Assembly: GCA_028281535.1 (NCBI GenBank)
Contig: JANQJS010000019.1
Location: 62,001-126,000, forward strand
Length of the DNA: 64,000 bases
Source of the DNA: Sedimentisphaerales bacterium
Lineage (GTDB): Bacteria; Planctomycetota; Phycisphaerae; Sedimentisphaerales; SM23-30
Reading direction: 5' to 3'
Positions 18,536-27,561 of this stretch are shown one piece after another. The position numbers and the translations under genes are program-made. The notes beneath the pieces are model-generated. The model was not told the origin of the DNA. It saw nothing but the letters and a program-made list of their open reading frames with translations, and did not search any database. Within the stretch, counting starts at the first letter, position 1. Each line of letters begins with the position of its first letter.

Positions 18536-19675
18536 TTAATCATTTCCTGTTAAGTGTTCTTTAATCTTTTCAAAAAATCCTTTGCTCTGAGGCATGACAC
18601 TTTTGTCTTCTGTTTCCGCGAAATCGCGAAGCAGTTGTTCTTGCTTGCTATTGAGCTTTTTGGGAATCTCAATCAAAATCTGGATCAGTAATGCACCGCG
18701 TCGGCCAGAGCGTATGTTTGGCATGCCTTGTCCTTTAACTTGAAGAACGGTGCCATGTTGCGTGCCCGCAGGGATTTTGACTTCTTCTTTGCCATTCAAC
18801 AATGGTACATCAATCGAAGCACCTAGTGCTGCTTGAGCAAAACTAATGGGCATACGCACAATCAAGTCATCACCTTCTCGAATGAGAATCGGATGTTGTT
18901 TTACTTTAATGTAGCAATAGAGATCGCCACGAGGTCCGCCACCTTTACCAGGTTCGCCTTGGCCGGTCAGTCGAACGGCTTGTCCTTCTTGGATACCCGC
19001 TGGGATTTGAATCTGGATGGTACAATTTTTTGAGATTAATCCTTCACCGCTGCAGGCTTTGCAGGGAGTGGTAATGATGGTGCCTTTTCCTGCACATTGT
19101 GGGCAGGTGGTGACCATGCGAAACATGCCGCCTAAGCCAGATTGTTGCACCTGACCTTGGCCGCCACATTGCGGACATACTTCAGGGGGATGGCCCGGTT
19201 CCGCGCCACTGCCATCACACGTTTGGCAGATATCCATACGTGTGAATTCGATTTCTTTTTCAACGCCGGTGAGGACCTCATTGAGGGTGATTTCGATTTG
19301 TGTTTCAATATTATAGCCGCGAGAGGCTCTACCTCTGCCGCCACCTCGACGCTGCCCACCAAAAACACCACCACCAAAGATATCGTCAAACATGCTGAAG
19401 ATGTCATCAAATCCCATATGGGAAAAGTCATGCATACCGCTGCCGCGAAGACCATCATGTCCATATTGATCATATCGTTGGCGCTTTTCAGCATCACTCA
19501 AGACTTCATAAGCTTCAGCGCATTCTTTGAATTTCTGTTCAGCTTCTTTGTCCCCGGGGTTTTTGTCGGGATGGAATTTGATCGCCTGGCGTCGATAGGC
19601 TCGTTTGATATCATCCGCTGAGCTATCTTTCTGAACGCCTAAGACTTCGTAATAATCCCGTTTTGTCGCTGCCAT
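18536..19675 (-). CDS. dnaJ: Chaperone DnaJ
   Basis: The start at 19675 ([14 protein letters not shown]) is chosen over an in-frame upstream start at 19732 because class I DnaJ proteins begin within a few residues of RDYYEVLGV; no strong Shine-Dalgarno is seen for either. The product of 379 residues has a J domain with the HPD tripeptide (KFHPDKNPG), a Gly/Phe-rich linker ([17 protein letters not shown]), four CxxCxGxG zinc motifs ([32 protein letters not shown]) and the C-terminal substrate-binding domains. It stimulates DnaK ATPase. A large inverted repeat fills the gap to groEL upstream. Confidence 0.95.
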   Translation of the reverse strand: MAATKRDYYEVLGVQKDSSADDIKRAYRRQAIKFHPDKNPGDKEAEQKFKECAEAYEVLSDAEKRQRYDQYGHDGLRGSGMHDFSHMGFDDIFSMFDDIFGGGVFGGQRRGGGRGRASRGYNIETQIEITLNEVLTGVEKEIEFTRMDICQTCDGSGAEPGHPPEVCPQCGGQGQVQQSGLGGMFRMVTTCPQCAGKGTIITTPCKACSGEGLISKNCTIQIQIPAGIQEGQAVRLTGQGEPGKGGGPRGDLYCYIKVKQHPILIREGDDLIVRMPISFAQAALGASIDVPLLNGKEEVKIPAGTQHGTVLQVKGQGMPNIRSGRRGALLIQILIEIPKKLNSKQEQLLRDFAETEDKSVMPQSKGFFEKIKEHLTGND

Positions 19676-19710
19676 GATTTGTTCGCTTTGTGTTTGTGAA
19701 TAATATATAA

Positions 19711-19791
19711 AATCGGCCGCAAATCGCAGCATCTTGATTTTGCGGCCTGCCTTGGGGCAAACCGGCTAAGATTTTGCGATCGCGGCCGATT
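19711..19791 (-). promoter_or_regulatory. Long inverted repeat between groEL and dnaJ
   Basis: AATCGGCCGC (19711-19720) plus ATCGCA (19723-19728) pair with TGCGAT (19775-19780) plus GCGGCCGATT (19782-19791), giving a 16-bp stem with a small internal loop that encloses about 46 nt. The minus-strand 3' side is followed by ATTTTATATATT. It may be a terminator or attenuator after groEL or a processing/stability element that sets dnaJ-grpE expression. Function is inferred. Confidence 0.6.
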
Positions 19792-19797
19792 ATCAGA

Positions 19798-21408
19798 CTA
19801 ACTTATGGCGCCGTTGATAGGCTCCTCATCATCTTTCAGATCGGTGACCAGTACATTGGTCGTCAGCATCAAGCCAGCAACACTGGCTGCATTTTGCAAT
19901 GCGGCACGTGATACTTTGGCAGGATCAATAATGCCTGCTTCGAACATGTCGACATATTCGTCTTTTGCAGCATTGTAACCTTTAGCACCTTTTTTCTCTA
20001 ATAATTCAGAGACAATCATGGCGCCATCGCTACCCGCATTTTCTGCAATCTGACGAGTTGGATAGGTCAATGCTTTTGCAATGATATCGAACCCAATCGA
20101 TTCATCGCCTTCGACATCTTTTTGAGCTTTTTTCACTGCGTCAATACTACGCAGATAAGCTACGCCGCCGCCAGGAACGATACCTTCTTCGGTGGCCGCA
20201 CGCGTTGCGTGCAATGCGTCATCCAGCAGGTCTTTGCGTTCTTTCATTTCTACTTCAGTCGCTGCTCCAGCACGAATCACGGCAACACCGCCAGTCAATT
20301 TTGCCAGACGCTCTTGAAGTTTATCACGATCATAATCACTGGTGGTCTTTTCGATTTGTGTTTCGATTTGACCAATCCGAGCGTTAATTTCTTTCTTCTT
20401 TCCGCCACCTTCAACGATGGTGGTGTTATCTTTATCGATCACTACGCGGCGAGCTTGGCCCAACTGAGACACTTCTACAGCTTCCAGTTTGATACCAATA
20501 TCTTCGCTGATCAAAGTACCACCAGTCAAGGTTGCAATATCACCCAACATCGCTTTGCGGCGATCACCAAAGCCAGGAGCTTTGACGGCAGCAATTTTTA
20601 GTACACCGCGAAGCTTATTGATGACCAATGCTGCTAAGGCTTCACCTTCAACATCTTCAGCGATGATCAATAGAGGTTTACCACTGCCCGCGATTTTTTC
20701 CAGCAAGGGAACAATTTCCTGGATGTTGCTGATTTTTTTCTCGTGGATCAAAATATAGCAATCTTCCAGAATCGCTTCCATGGAATCGGTTTTGGTAATG
20801 AAGTAAGGTGACAAAAATCCTTTGTCGAACTGCATACCTTCCACGACTTCCAGCTCGGTTTCGATACCTTTGCCTTCTTCCGCTTCGATGACACCTTTCT
20901 GACCAACTTTTTCCATTGCTTCAGCCAATAATTGACCGATTTCAGGATTGTTGTTGGCAGAAATGGTACCGACTTTAGCGATGTCATTGCTGTCTTTAAC
21001 TTTTTTACTCTGCTTTGCAATGGATTCAACCACTGTAGCAACCGCTTTGTTAATGCCGCGTTGGATGGACATTGGATTCACACCCACGGTAACATGCTTT
21101 AAGCCTTCTTTGAAGATCGCTTCAGCAAGAACCGTTGCGGTTGTTGTACCATCACCAGCGACATCAGACGTTTTGCTGGCAACCTGGTTGACCATTTTTG
21201 CGCCCATGTTCTGGAATGGATCAGATAATTCAATTTCTTTGGAGACACTCACGCCATCTTTAGTGACGCGTGGACTGCCCCAGCTTTTTTGCAATACCAC
21301 GTTACGGCCGGTCGGTCCCATGGTTACTTTCACGGCATCAGCCAATTGTGAAAGTCCTTTCAGGATTTCGCGTTGAGCGGTATCATCAAACATCATTTGT
21401 TTGGCCAT
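19798..21408 (-). CDS. groEL: Chaperonin GroEL, paralogue without GGM tail
   Basis: This 536-residue GroEL is co-directional with groES and the second groEL. Conserved ATP-site and fold landmarks are [50 protein letters not shown] and [14 protein letters not shown]. It ends in [10 protein letters not shown] and lacks the Gly-Met-rich C-terminal repeat typical of housekeeping GroEL, and the N-terminal equatorial stretch is shorter. Such tail-less copies are seen in multi-GroEL bacteria and are often specialised; this is an inference. It is 39 bp downstream of groES and likely shares its transcript. Confidence 0.95.
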   Translation of the reverse strand: MAKQMMFDDTAQREILKGLSQLADAVKVTMGPTGRNVVLQKSWGSPRVTKDGVSVSKEIELSDPFQNMGAKMVNQVASKTSDVAGDGTTTATVLAEAIFKEGLKHVTVGVNPMSIQRGINKAVATVVESIAKQSKKVKDSNDIAKVGTISANNNPEIGQLLAEAMEKVGQKGVIEAEEGKGIETELEVVEGMQFDKGFLSPYFITKTDSMEAILEDCYILIHEKKISNIQEIVPLLEKIAGSGKPLLIIAEDVEGEALAALVINKLRGVLKIAAVKAPGFGDRRKAMLGDIATLTGGTLISEDIGIKLEAVEVSQLGQARRVVIDKDNTTIVEGGGKKKEINARIGQIETQIEKTTSDYDRDKLQERLAKLTGGVAVIRAGAATEVEMKERKDLLDDALHATRAATEEGIVPGGGVAYLRSIDAVKKAQKDVEGDESIGFDIIAKALTYPTRQIAENAGSDGAMIVSELLEKKGAKGYNAAKDEYVDMFEAGIIDPAKVSRAALQNAASVAGLMLTTNVLVTDLKDDEEPINGAIS

Positions 21409-21447
21409 GTTTATAGACTCCCGTCTTTAAAATCTTATATCAAAAAA

Positions 21448-21735
21448 TTAGTCAACGATCGCGAGAATATCGCTTTCACGCAAAATCACATACTTGGTAG
21501 AATCTACTTCTACTTCACTACCACCATAACGGCTGTAGATCACAACGTCGCCTTTTTTGACGCTCATGTCGCCACGGTTGCCGCTGTCGAGAAGTTTACC
21601 AGGACCACAAGCAACAACTTTACCGCGTTGTGGTTTTTCTTGAGCTGAATCTGGTAGAACAATACCGCCAGCCGTTGTGGTTTCCGCTTCTGATTGCTTT
21701 ACGATAACACGATCATCTAATGGTTTAACTTTCAT
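21448..21735 (-). CDS. groES: Co-chaperonin GroES
   Basis: The 95 residues begin MKVKPLDDRVIVKQSEAE and contain the mobile loop TTTAGGIVLPDSAQEKPQRGKVVACGPG and the roof and C-terminal strands (GDVVIYSRYGGSEVEVD, ILRESDILAIVD). It caps the GroEL ring. It lies between the two groEL genes (54 bp after the first, 39 bp before the second), so one GroES may serve both rings. Confidence 0.97.
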   Translation of the reverse strand: MKVKPLDDRVIVKQSEAETTTAGGIVLPDSAQEKPQRGKVVACGPGKLLDSGNRGDMSVKKGDVVIYSRYGGSEVEVDSTKYVILRESDILAIVD

Positions 21736-21789
21736 TTATCAATCTCCAAATCTATCTTTATCTTTTGTGTTTATGTTTAATTAATCGGA

Positions 21790-23496
21790 TTACATCATTC
21801 CAGGCATGCCGCCCATACCCGGCATTCCACCCATGCCGCCCATACCCGGCATTCCGCCGCCCATTCCGCCCATGCCACCCATATCTGGCATGCCTTCAGG
21901 ACCACCGGCTCCACCACCTTCAGATGGTTGATCGGTAATGACAGCGTCAGTTGTGAGAAGTAGGCTCGCAACACTTGCTGCATTGGTCAATGCACTGAGA
22001 ACCACTTTGGTAGGATCGATGACACCGGCTTTGACCATGTCTTCGAATTCCAAAGTGTTTGCGTTAAAACCAAAAGCCGCTTTGCCTTTGGCGATTTTAT
22101 GAACGATGACGTTGCCTTCTTCGCCAGCATTAACAGCGATTTGCCAGGCAGGAACTTTCAGTGCGTTGTAAACAACTTCAGCACCGGTTTTTTCGTCACC
22201 TTTGAGTTTAACGTTATTCGCAGCTTCGCGGCAACGAATCAATGCCACGCCACCACCAGGAACGATACCTGATTCGATCGCGGCACGCGTTGCGTGTAGA
22301 GCATCTTCTACGCGAGCTTTGATTTCTTTGAGTTCAACTTCACTGGCAGCACCCACATTGATTTGAGCGACACCACCGGCGAGTTTTGCTAGGCGTTCTT
22401 GAAGTTTTTCTTTATCGTAATCGCTCGTGGTAATTCCGATTTCATTACGGATTTGATCGATACGAGCTTTGATGTCTTTGGTTTTGCCAGCACCTTGGAC
22501 GATGATGGTGTTATCGCCATCAATGGTTACTTTTTGTGCAGTACCCAAATCTGATACTTTCATGGATTCTAAATCTTCACCCAAATCTTTGAATAAAGGC
22601 TTGGCACCGGTCAAGATAGCAATGTCTTCCAACATCGCTTTACGACGATCGCCGTAACCTGGTGCTTTGACAGCACAAACATTGATGATACCGCGAAGTT
22701 TATTAACCACCAAGGTTGCCAACGCTTCACCTTCGATATCTTCAGCGATAATCAAAAGTGGCTTTTTGTTCTTGGCTAATTCTTCCATGATGGGGATTAG
22801 TTTTTGTACGGTTGAGATTTTTTCTTCATGAATCAGGATCAATGGGTTTTCCATTTCGCAAAGCATGTTGTCCTGATCGGTAATGAAGTTAGGAGAAAGG
22901 TAACCGCGATCGAATTGCATACCTTCAACGACATCCACGTAGGTATCAAGGCTTTTGCTTTCTTCCACGGTAATGACGCCATCGTTGCCAACTTTTTCAA
23001 AAGCATCGGCCATGGTTTGACCAATTTCTTTATCATTGTTGGCACTGATCGATGCGATGTTAATGATGTCATCTTTGTCTTTGACAGGCTTGCTGAGTTT
23101 TTCCAGCTCATCTTTGACGGCATCGACCGCTTTGTGAATACCACGGCCAATCGCCATAGCATCAGCACCGGCGGTAATATTGCGGAATGCTTCTTTAAAA
23201 ATCGCTTCGGTGAGAACTGTTGAAGTCGTGGTTCCGTCACCAGCCAAATCTGAGGTTTTGCTAGCGGCTTCTTTAACCAACTTGGCACCTAGATTTTCGG
23301 CTTTGTCAGCCAATTCGATTTCTTCTGCGACGGTCACACCATCTTTGGTTACTGTTGGGCCACCCCAACCTTTGTCCAAAACTACATTTCTGCCTCTTGG
23401 GCCAAGGGTGCTTTTGACCGCACTGGCCAGTTTTTCAACACCTGCGAGCAGAGCCGTTCGAGCATCACTCTCAAACGCTAAGTCCTTTGCCGCCAT
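21790..23496 (-). CDS. groEL: Chaperonin GroEL, housekeeping-type with GGM tail
   Basis: The 568 residues show [54 protein letters not shown] and [14 protein letters not shown]. The C-terminus is a long Gly/Met-rich tail ([16 protein letters not shown] type), longer than the usual GGM tail. The tail lies inside the folding cage and is typical of the main GroEL. It is the first gene of the operon; translation starts about 68 nt after the start point predicted from a perfect sigma-54 promoter at 23576-23590. Confidence 0.97.
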   Translation of the reverse strand: MAAKDLAFESDARTALLAGVEKLASAVKSTLGPRGRNVVLDKGWGGPTVTKDGVTVAEEIELADKAENLGAKLVKEAASKTSDLAGDGTTTSTVLTEAIFKEAFRNITAGADAMAIGRGIHKAVDAVKDELEKLSKPVKDKDDIINIASISANNDKEIGQTMADAFEKVGNDGVITVEESKSLDTYVDVVEGMQFDRGYLSPNFITDQDNMLCEMENPLILIHEEKISTVQKLIPIMEELAKNKKPLLIIAEDIEGEALATLVVNKLRGIINVCAVKAPGYGDRRKAMLEDIAILTGAKPLFKDLGEDLESMKVSDLGTAQKVTIDGDNTIIVQGAGKTKDIKARIDQIRNEIGITTSDYDKEKLQERLAKLAGGVAQINVGAASEVELKEIKARVEDALHATRAAIESGIVPGGGVALIRCREAANNVKLKGDEKTGAEVVYNALKVPAWQIAVNAGEEGNVIVHKIAKGKAAFGFNANTLEFEDMVKAGVIDPTKVVLSALTNAASVASLLLTTDAVITDQPSEGGGAGGPEGMPDMGGMGGMGGGMPGMGGMGGMPGMGGMPGMM

Positions 23497-23575
23497 ATTT
23501 ATTGTCTCCTAAAGTAAGTTTATGTCATCAAATTCAGTCATTTGATAAAGACAAATTCCAACACTGACTATCAAA

Positions 23576-23590
23576 GCAAAGTAAGTGCCA
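23576..23590 (-). promoter_or_regulatory. Sigma-54 (-24/-12) promoter of the groEL-groES-groEL operon
   Basis: On the minus strand the 15 bases read TGGCAC-TTACT-TTGC, an exact match to the RpoN consensus TGGCAC-N5-TTGC with GG and GC at the required spacing. The predicted start is near 23564, about 68 nt before the groEL ATG at 23496. No CIRCE element is present in the intergenic region. Confidence 0.8.
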
Positions 23591-23689
23591 AATCGAGAGT
23601 AAATGGGAGCTAGAGGCTTTAAGGTTCTGGAATATAATGGCTTATAATTTTAGCAAAATTTCGTTTTTTCCCCAGCCTGATTGCCGTAC

Positions 23690-23702
23690 TGCCAGTGTGA
23701 CA
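23690..23702. promoter_or_regulatory. Enhancer-like site 1 (TGCCA-N3-TGACA)
   Basis: TGCCA-GTG-TGACA is an imperfect dyad with a 3-bp centre. It is the first of three like sites between the two divergent sigma-54 promoters, about 105 bp upstream of the groEL -24 box. Likely bound by an unknown enhancer-binding protein (inference). Confidence 0.6.
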
Positions 23703-23719
23703 AATAGTTACGGCTGAAA

Positions 23720-23732
23720 TGCCAACCTGACA
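23720..23732. promoter_or_regulatory. Enhancer-like site 2 (TGCCA-N3-TGACA)
   Basis: TGCCA-ACC-TGACA begins exactly 30 bp from site 1, close to three helical turns, so the two sites face the same side of the DNA. The conserved five-base arms with unrelated centres point to selection on the arms. Confidence 0.6.
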
Positions 23733-23756
23733 GCCAAGCCAGATATGGAAAAGTTC

Positions 23757-23769
23757 TGCCAAAATGGCA
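23757..23769. promoter_or_regulatory. Enhancer-like site 3 (TGCCA-N3-TGGCA, perfect dyad)
   Basis: TGCCA-AAA-TGGCA is the perfectly symmetrical version of the site, 37 bp from site 2 and about 88 bp upstream of the clpB -24 box. Confidence 0.6.
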
Positions 23770-23850
23770 TTCTTTTCTGGGTGGCTCGATTCGTGTAAAA
23801 AATACCTTAAGTTGTTGTTATATATGTTTTTATGTTTTTCATGGCTGTTT

Positions 23851-23865
23851 TGGCACGCCAATTGC
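23851..23865 (+). promoter_or_regulatory. Sigma-54 (-24/-12) promoter of clpB
   Basis: TGGCAC-GCCAA-TTGC is an exact match to the RpoN consensus, here even with the extended G of TGGCACG and an A after TTGC. The predicted start is near 23877, about 54 nt before the clpB ATG. It is divergent from the groEL sigma-54 promoter. Confidence 0.82.
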
Positions 23866-23930
23866 AATAGTATCTAGTAGAGGAAAAATGAAAAACGAGA
23901 TCAAATATCTATATATAAGGAAGAGATAAT

Positions 23931-26522
23931 ATGCGATTTGACAAATTTACAGTAAAAGCACAAGAAGCGATAGCAACCGCCCAGGAGATAGCCACGAATC
24001 GTCAGCATGGGACAATGACTCCGCTGCACATTCTGGCCGCTCTGCTGGAAAACCCAGATAATAATGTTGTTATCAGCGTTTTGGATAAGATCGGGGCTAA
24101 CACACAACAAATTCGCACCATTACGGAAAGCGAACTGGATCGACTGCCGCAAACCAGCGGGCAAGGGCAACTCGCCGGCGATCAGGCGCTCAACCAAGTG
24201 ATGTTCGATGCGAATAAGCAGCGTGACCAACTCAAAGATGAATATCTCAGTACAGAGCACTTGCTTTTGGCTCTGATTCAAATTGACAGCACCGCCAAGG
24301 AAATTCTGATCGTCAATAGCGTCAAGCGAGATACCGTTCTCGCGGCACTCAAAGACATCCGAGGCGGTCAGCAAGTGGTTGACCCAACGCCCGAAGCCAA
24401 GTATCAGGCACTCGAGCGATTTGGAATCGATCTGATTGAGCTGGCGCGTCAGGGAAAAATTGATCCTGTGATTGGCCGCGATGAAGAAATTCGCCGCACG
24501 ATGCAGGTGTTGAGTCGCCGCACAAAAAATAATCCGGTTCTGATTGGCGAGCCGGGCGTGGGGAAAACCGCCATTGCTGAAGGATTGGCACAACGAATCG
24601 TTAATGGCGATGTGCCTGAAGGGCTCAAAGATAAAAAATTAATCGGATTGGACATGGGTGCTCTTGTCGCCGGTTCTAAAATGCGGGGCGAATTTGAAGA
24701 GCGACTCAAAGCCGTTCTAAAGGAAGTAGCAGATTCCGATGGACAGATTATTCTGTTTGTGGATGAACTTCATCTGGTCGTTGGTGCAGGAAAAACCGAT
24801 GGTGCGATGGATGCAGGTAACTTATTGAAACCTGCTCTGGCTCGCGGTCAGTTGCGTTGCATCGGTGCGACCACGTTGGATGAATATCGCAATTACATCG
24901 AAAAAGATGCTGCGTTGGAGCGACGCTTTCAGCCAATTCAAGTGTGTGAACCTGCGGTGGAAGATGCCATTGCCATTTTGCGTGGCCTGAAACATCGTTA
25001 CGATACCCATCATGGCGTGCGTATTACGGATAATGCCCTAGTGGCTGCCGTTAATTTAAGTCATCGTTATATTGCGGATCGATTTTTGCCAGATAAAGCG
25101 ATCGATCTGATAGATGAAGCCGCGTCTCGTTTGCGTATTGAAAATGATTCGATGCCAAGTGAGTTGGATGAATTGCGTCGTAAGATTATGCAGCTGCAAA
25201 TTGAACGCGAAGGGTTGAAAAAAGAATCAGACGATGCCTCCAGGCAGCGGTTAGAAAAATTGGAAGAGCAGCTCGCCAATCTTCAAGAAGAAGATCGAGC
25301 ACTCACCATGCGTTGGGAAAGCGAAGTTGGACAACTGCGTGGCATAAAAACGATGCAGGAACAACTCGAACAAGCTCAACAGGAATTTGATGATGCGCAG
25401 CGCACGGGCGATTTAGAAAAAGCTGCACGACTCCGCTATGAAACCATTGCCGAGTTGGAAAAACAAATTGCAACCCAACAGCAAACGGTAAAACAAGCCA
25501 ATGGCGATAGTTTGATTAAAGAAGAAGTGACCGAAGATGCCATCGCCGAGGTGGTCGCTAAGTGGACAGGTATTCCTGTTGCGAAATTGCTATCTGGCGA
25601 GATGGAAAAATTATTACATATGGAAGATGAATTGCGAAAACGGGTGGTCGGGCAAGATGAAGGTGTGCGTGCGGTGAGTGATGCAATTCGCCGTGCGCGT
25701 GCTGGATTGGGTGATCCGAATCGTCCGATCGGCAGTTTCCTATTTTTAGGACCAACGGGTGTGGGTAAAACGGAACTCTCCAAAGCTCTGGCCGATTATA
25801 TGTTCAACGATGAAGCGGCGATGGTGCGAATCGACATGAGTGAATTCATGGAACAGCACAGCGTCGCGCGATTAATCGGTGCGCCTCCCGGATACATTGG
25901 CTACGAAGAGGGCGGTCGACTCACCGAAGCGGTGCGTCGCAAACCTTATTGCGTGATTCTATTAGATGAAATCGAAAAAGCGCATCGCGATGTGTTTAAC
26001 GTGCTATTGCAAGTTTTGGATGATGGCCGCTTAACCGATGGGCATGGCCGAACAGTTGACTTTAAAAATACAGTGATCATTATGACCAGTAATATTGCTG
26101 GTAGCGAAATTCAAAAGCTCGCTGCAGAAGATGGCACCGATTGGGAAATCGAAGCACATGTGCAAGAAGCGTTGAAGAATCATTTTCGTCCTGAGTTTTT
26201 GAACCGTGTGGATGAGACAATTATCTTCCATCCATTGGGCAAAGAGCAATTGCGTTCGATTATCGATATCCAATTGGATAACCTGGATGGTCGTTTGCAA
26301 GATCGCAAGATGAGTATCGAGGTGACCGACGCGGCCAAAAATCTGCTAATGGATGAAGGCTACGACAGTGCATTCGGCGCTCGTCCACTAAAGCGAACCA
26401 TCCAACAAAAACTGGAAAACGCCTTAGCCCAAATGATTCTGGCCAGCAAAATCTCCGATGGCGACACCGTCAAAATCGACGCCGATCATCACAGCTTTAA
26501 GTTTGAACCAACAACCAACTAA
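23931..26522 (+). CDS. clpB: ClpB disaggregase (Hsp100 AAA+ ATPase)
   Basis: The 863 residues match full-length ClpB. The N-terminal domain (about 1-145) is followed by NBD1 with Walker A GEPGVGKT and Walker [15 protein letters not shown], a middle coiled-coil domain (about 400-540, rich in Lys/Glu/Gln heptads), NBD2 with Walker A GPTGVGKT and Walker [13 protein letters not shown], and the C-terminal [10 protein letters not shown] arm. It solubilises protein aggregates with DnaK. A perfect sigma-54 promoter precedes it and a terminator follows, so it is a single-gene unit divergent from the groE operon. Confidence 0.97.
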   Translation: MRFDKFTVKAQEAIATAQEIATNRQHGTMTPLHILAALLENPDNNVVISVLDKIGANTQQIRTITESELDRLPQTSGQGQLAGDQALNQVMFDANKQRDQLKDEYLSTEHLLLALIQIDSTAKEILIVNSVKRDTVLAALKDIRGGQQVVDPTPEAKYQALERFGIDLIELARQGKIDPVIGRDEEIRRTMQVLSRRTKNNPVLIGEPGVGKTAIAEGLAQRIVNGDVPEGLKDKKLIGLDMGALVAGSKMRGEFEERLKAVLKEVADSDGQIILFVDELHLVVGAGKTDGAMDAGNLLKPALARGQLRCIGATTLDEYRNYIEKDAALERRFQPIQVCEPAVEDAIAILRGLKHRYDTHHGVRITDNALVAAVNLSHRYIADRFLPDKAIDLIDEAASRLRIENDSMPSELDELRRKIMQLQIEREGLKKESDDASRQRLEKLEEQLANLQEEDRALTMRWESEVGQLRGIKTMQEQLEQAQQEFDDAQRTGDLEKAARLRYETIAELEKQIATQQQTVKQANGDSLIKEEVTEDAIAEVVAKWTGIPVAKLLSGEMEKLLHMEDELRKRVVGQDEGVRAVSDAIRRARAGLGDPNRPIGSFLFLGPTGVGKTELSKALADYMFNDEAAMVRIDMSEFMEQHSVARLIGAPPGYIGYEEGGRLTEAVRRKPYCVILLDEIEKAHRDVFNVLLQVLDDGRLTDGHGRTVDFKNTVIIMTSNIAGSEIQKLAAEDGTDWEIEAHVQEALKNHFRPEFLNRVDETIIFHPLGKEQLRSIIDIQLDNLDGRLQDRKMSIEVTDAAKNLLMDEGYDSAFGARPLKRTIQQKLENALAQMILASKISDGDTVKIDADHHSFKFEPTTN

Positions 26523-26534
26523 ACATTCCGAATG

Positions 26535-26568
26535 ACACGGGTAAACTAAGTTTGCCCGTGTTTTTTTT
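26535..26568 (+). terminator. Rho-independent terminator of clpB
   Basis: The stem ACACGGG-T-AAAC / GTTT-G-CCCGTGT has a 3-nt loop and is followed by eight T, starting 13 bp after the clpB stop. Confidence 0.9.
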
Positions 26569-26595
26569 AATTACCTGAGCTCAATCCTATTCTTT

Positions 26596-26619
26596 CACCC
26601 TTAAACAAGTTTAAGGGTG
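26596..26619. repeat. Perfect 11-bp inverted repeat downstream of clpB
   Basis: CACCCTTAAAC-AA-GTTTAAGGGTG forms a perfect hairpin with a two-base centre. There is no T-run on the plus side, so it is not a classical terminator. It may be part of an intergenic repeat cluster with the element at 26653. Confidence 0.5.
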
Positions 26620-26652
26620 CCACTCAAAGATCGAGTAATATGTTACCTCGCT

Positions 26653-26679
26653 GTCATCCCCGCGAAGGCGGGGATCCAT
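26653..26679. repeat. REP-like palindrome (GTCATCCCCGCGAAGGCGGGGATCC type)
   Basis: ATCCCCGC-GAAG-GCGGGGAT is a perfect 8-bp stem with a GNRA-like loop, flanked by GTC and CCATG. This form resembles the dispersed REP-type palindromes common in many bacterial genomes. It is GC-rich within an AT-rich region and lies 25 bp from the stop of an ORFan. Confidence 0.55.
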
Positions 26680-26700
26680 GTCTTTTAAATCACTAAATGA

Positions 26701-27285
26701 CTAGTTTTGATTATTTTCTCTTTCAAGGTCTAGTTTGATTAATTGATCACGTGCATTTTGACAATTTACTAGGAATTCAATATTAATTGTTTCGGCTCTT
26801 CTCACACCGTTATTCAATATCTTATCCATTTTTAATCCGAATGAATTAAATTTTCTTAAGTTTTCATCTTGATAGCAGATGTAATTATCTAATTCTTTGA
26901 AATGAATCTTACGATCTTCAATTAATTTTCCACCATTAATAATATGTACATAGTTGCCATCAATGCCCAAGTAAATATTTTCTGACATTAGTTTATATTC
27001 TGTCTTACATAGTTTTTTAAATCTTCGCTGTCCCGTTATGTAACCTAGTAATGTCATGATAATAATTATGACAGCATTCAATAAAAGATAGATGATATTT
27101 GATGTTGCTTTTGTGTCTGCAACTAGGTACTCCAATATCAATTTATTGTATGCAAGCAGTATAAATACAGTAAAGAACCAATAAAGTAGTATATTGCCAT
27201 TTATTATGCTTTTCTTATTTTTTGTACATAAATATTGGTACAGTTTTTCTCTATCAATTTCGAATGTGATTTCATCTTTTTTCAT
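26701..27285 (-). CDS. Two-TM membrane protein, AT-rich ORFan (YcxB-like topology)
   Basis: The start at 27285 (MKKDEITFEI) is preceded by AAGGAGA; an in-frame extension to 27441 runs through a repeat element and is rejected. The 194 residues have two transmembrane segments (about 31-50 and 62-87) followed by a soluble domain of about 100 residues with KLCKTEYKLMSENIYLGIDG. The layout resembles YcxB-like membrane proteins, where a basal two-helix hairpin precedes a PH-like domain; this is a weak match by eye. It is clearly richer in A/T than its neighbours and is bracketed by palindromic repeats, which suggests acquisition. Confidence 0.65.
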   Translation of the reverse strand: MKKDEITFEIDREKLYQYLCTKNKKSIINGNILLYWFFTVFILLAYNKLILEYLVADTKATSNIIYLLLNAVIIIIMTLLGYITGQRRFKKLCKTEYKLMSENIYLGIDGNYVHIINGGKLIEDRKIHFKELDNYICYQDENLRKFNSFGLKMDKILNNGVRRAETINIEFLVNCQNARDQLIKLDLERENNQN

Positions 27286-27373
27286 ACGATTCTCCTTTAT
27301 TTTTCTATAGTTCAATTTAAAGGAGTTTGATATGGGTAGCAACATAATTGGTGAGGGAAATTTACGTAGCCAA

Positions 27374-27438
27374 GTAGGCCAGGCAGCCTCTTGCCTGACA
27401 TTATGTTTGAACTGCAGGTCAGGGGCTGGTCGGCCTAC
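27374..27438. repeat. Nested palindromic element (GTAGGCC...GGCCTAC)
   Basis: The outer arms of 15 bases (27374-27388 and 27424-27438) match at 12 positions. Inside are CAGGCA-N6-TGCCTG (27380-27397) and CCTGAC (27394-27399) pairing with GTCAGG (27418-27423). It can fold as one long hairpin or as alternative stems. Shorter relatives (TAGGTCAGGTTAT) occur at 44949 and 46313. It looks like a small non-autonomous repeat; no transposase is nearby. Confidence 0.6.
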
Positions 27439-27482
27439 CAAGTTGAGTGTAAGTGTACATTTATAAAAAAATTACCACACGC

Positions 27483-27511
27483 TTGCGAAGGTAGAAAAAG
27501 TCGAGTATAAT
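27483..27511 (+). promoter_or_regulatory. Promoter of the zinc-ribbon membrane protein gene
   Basis: TTGCGA (27483-27488), a 17-bp spacer and a perfect TATAAT (27506-27511) lie about 50 bp upstream of the GTG start at 27562. Confidence 0.5.
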
Positions 27512-27561
27512 ACGAATTATCGGTTAGAGCACTTTCGAGATTTTACTGTTGGGAAAATACC

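Noticed and set aside
19676-19732. Extended DnaJ N-terminus (start 19732)
   Set aside because: It would add 19 residues before the J domain and lie within the long inverted repeat region.
20122-20601. Antisense frames inside groEL, clpB and others
   Set aside because: These overlap strongly conserved genes on the opposite strand and have no ribosome-binding site or domain.
23497-23930. CIRCE/HrcA operator or sigma-32 promoter for groE/clpB
   Set aside because: No TTAGCACTC-N9-GAGTGCTAA match; perfect sigma-54 boxes are found instead.
26701-27441. 246-residue version of the ORFan
   Set aside because: The extra 52 N-terminal residues are encoded by the nested repeat; a clear AAGGAGA precedes the ATG at 27285.
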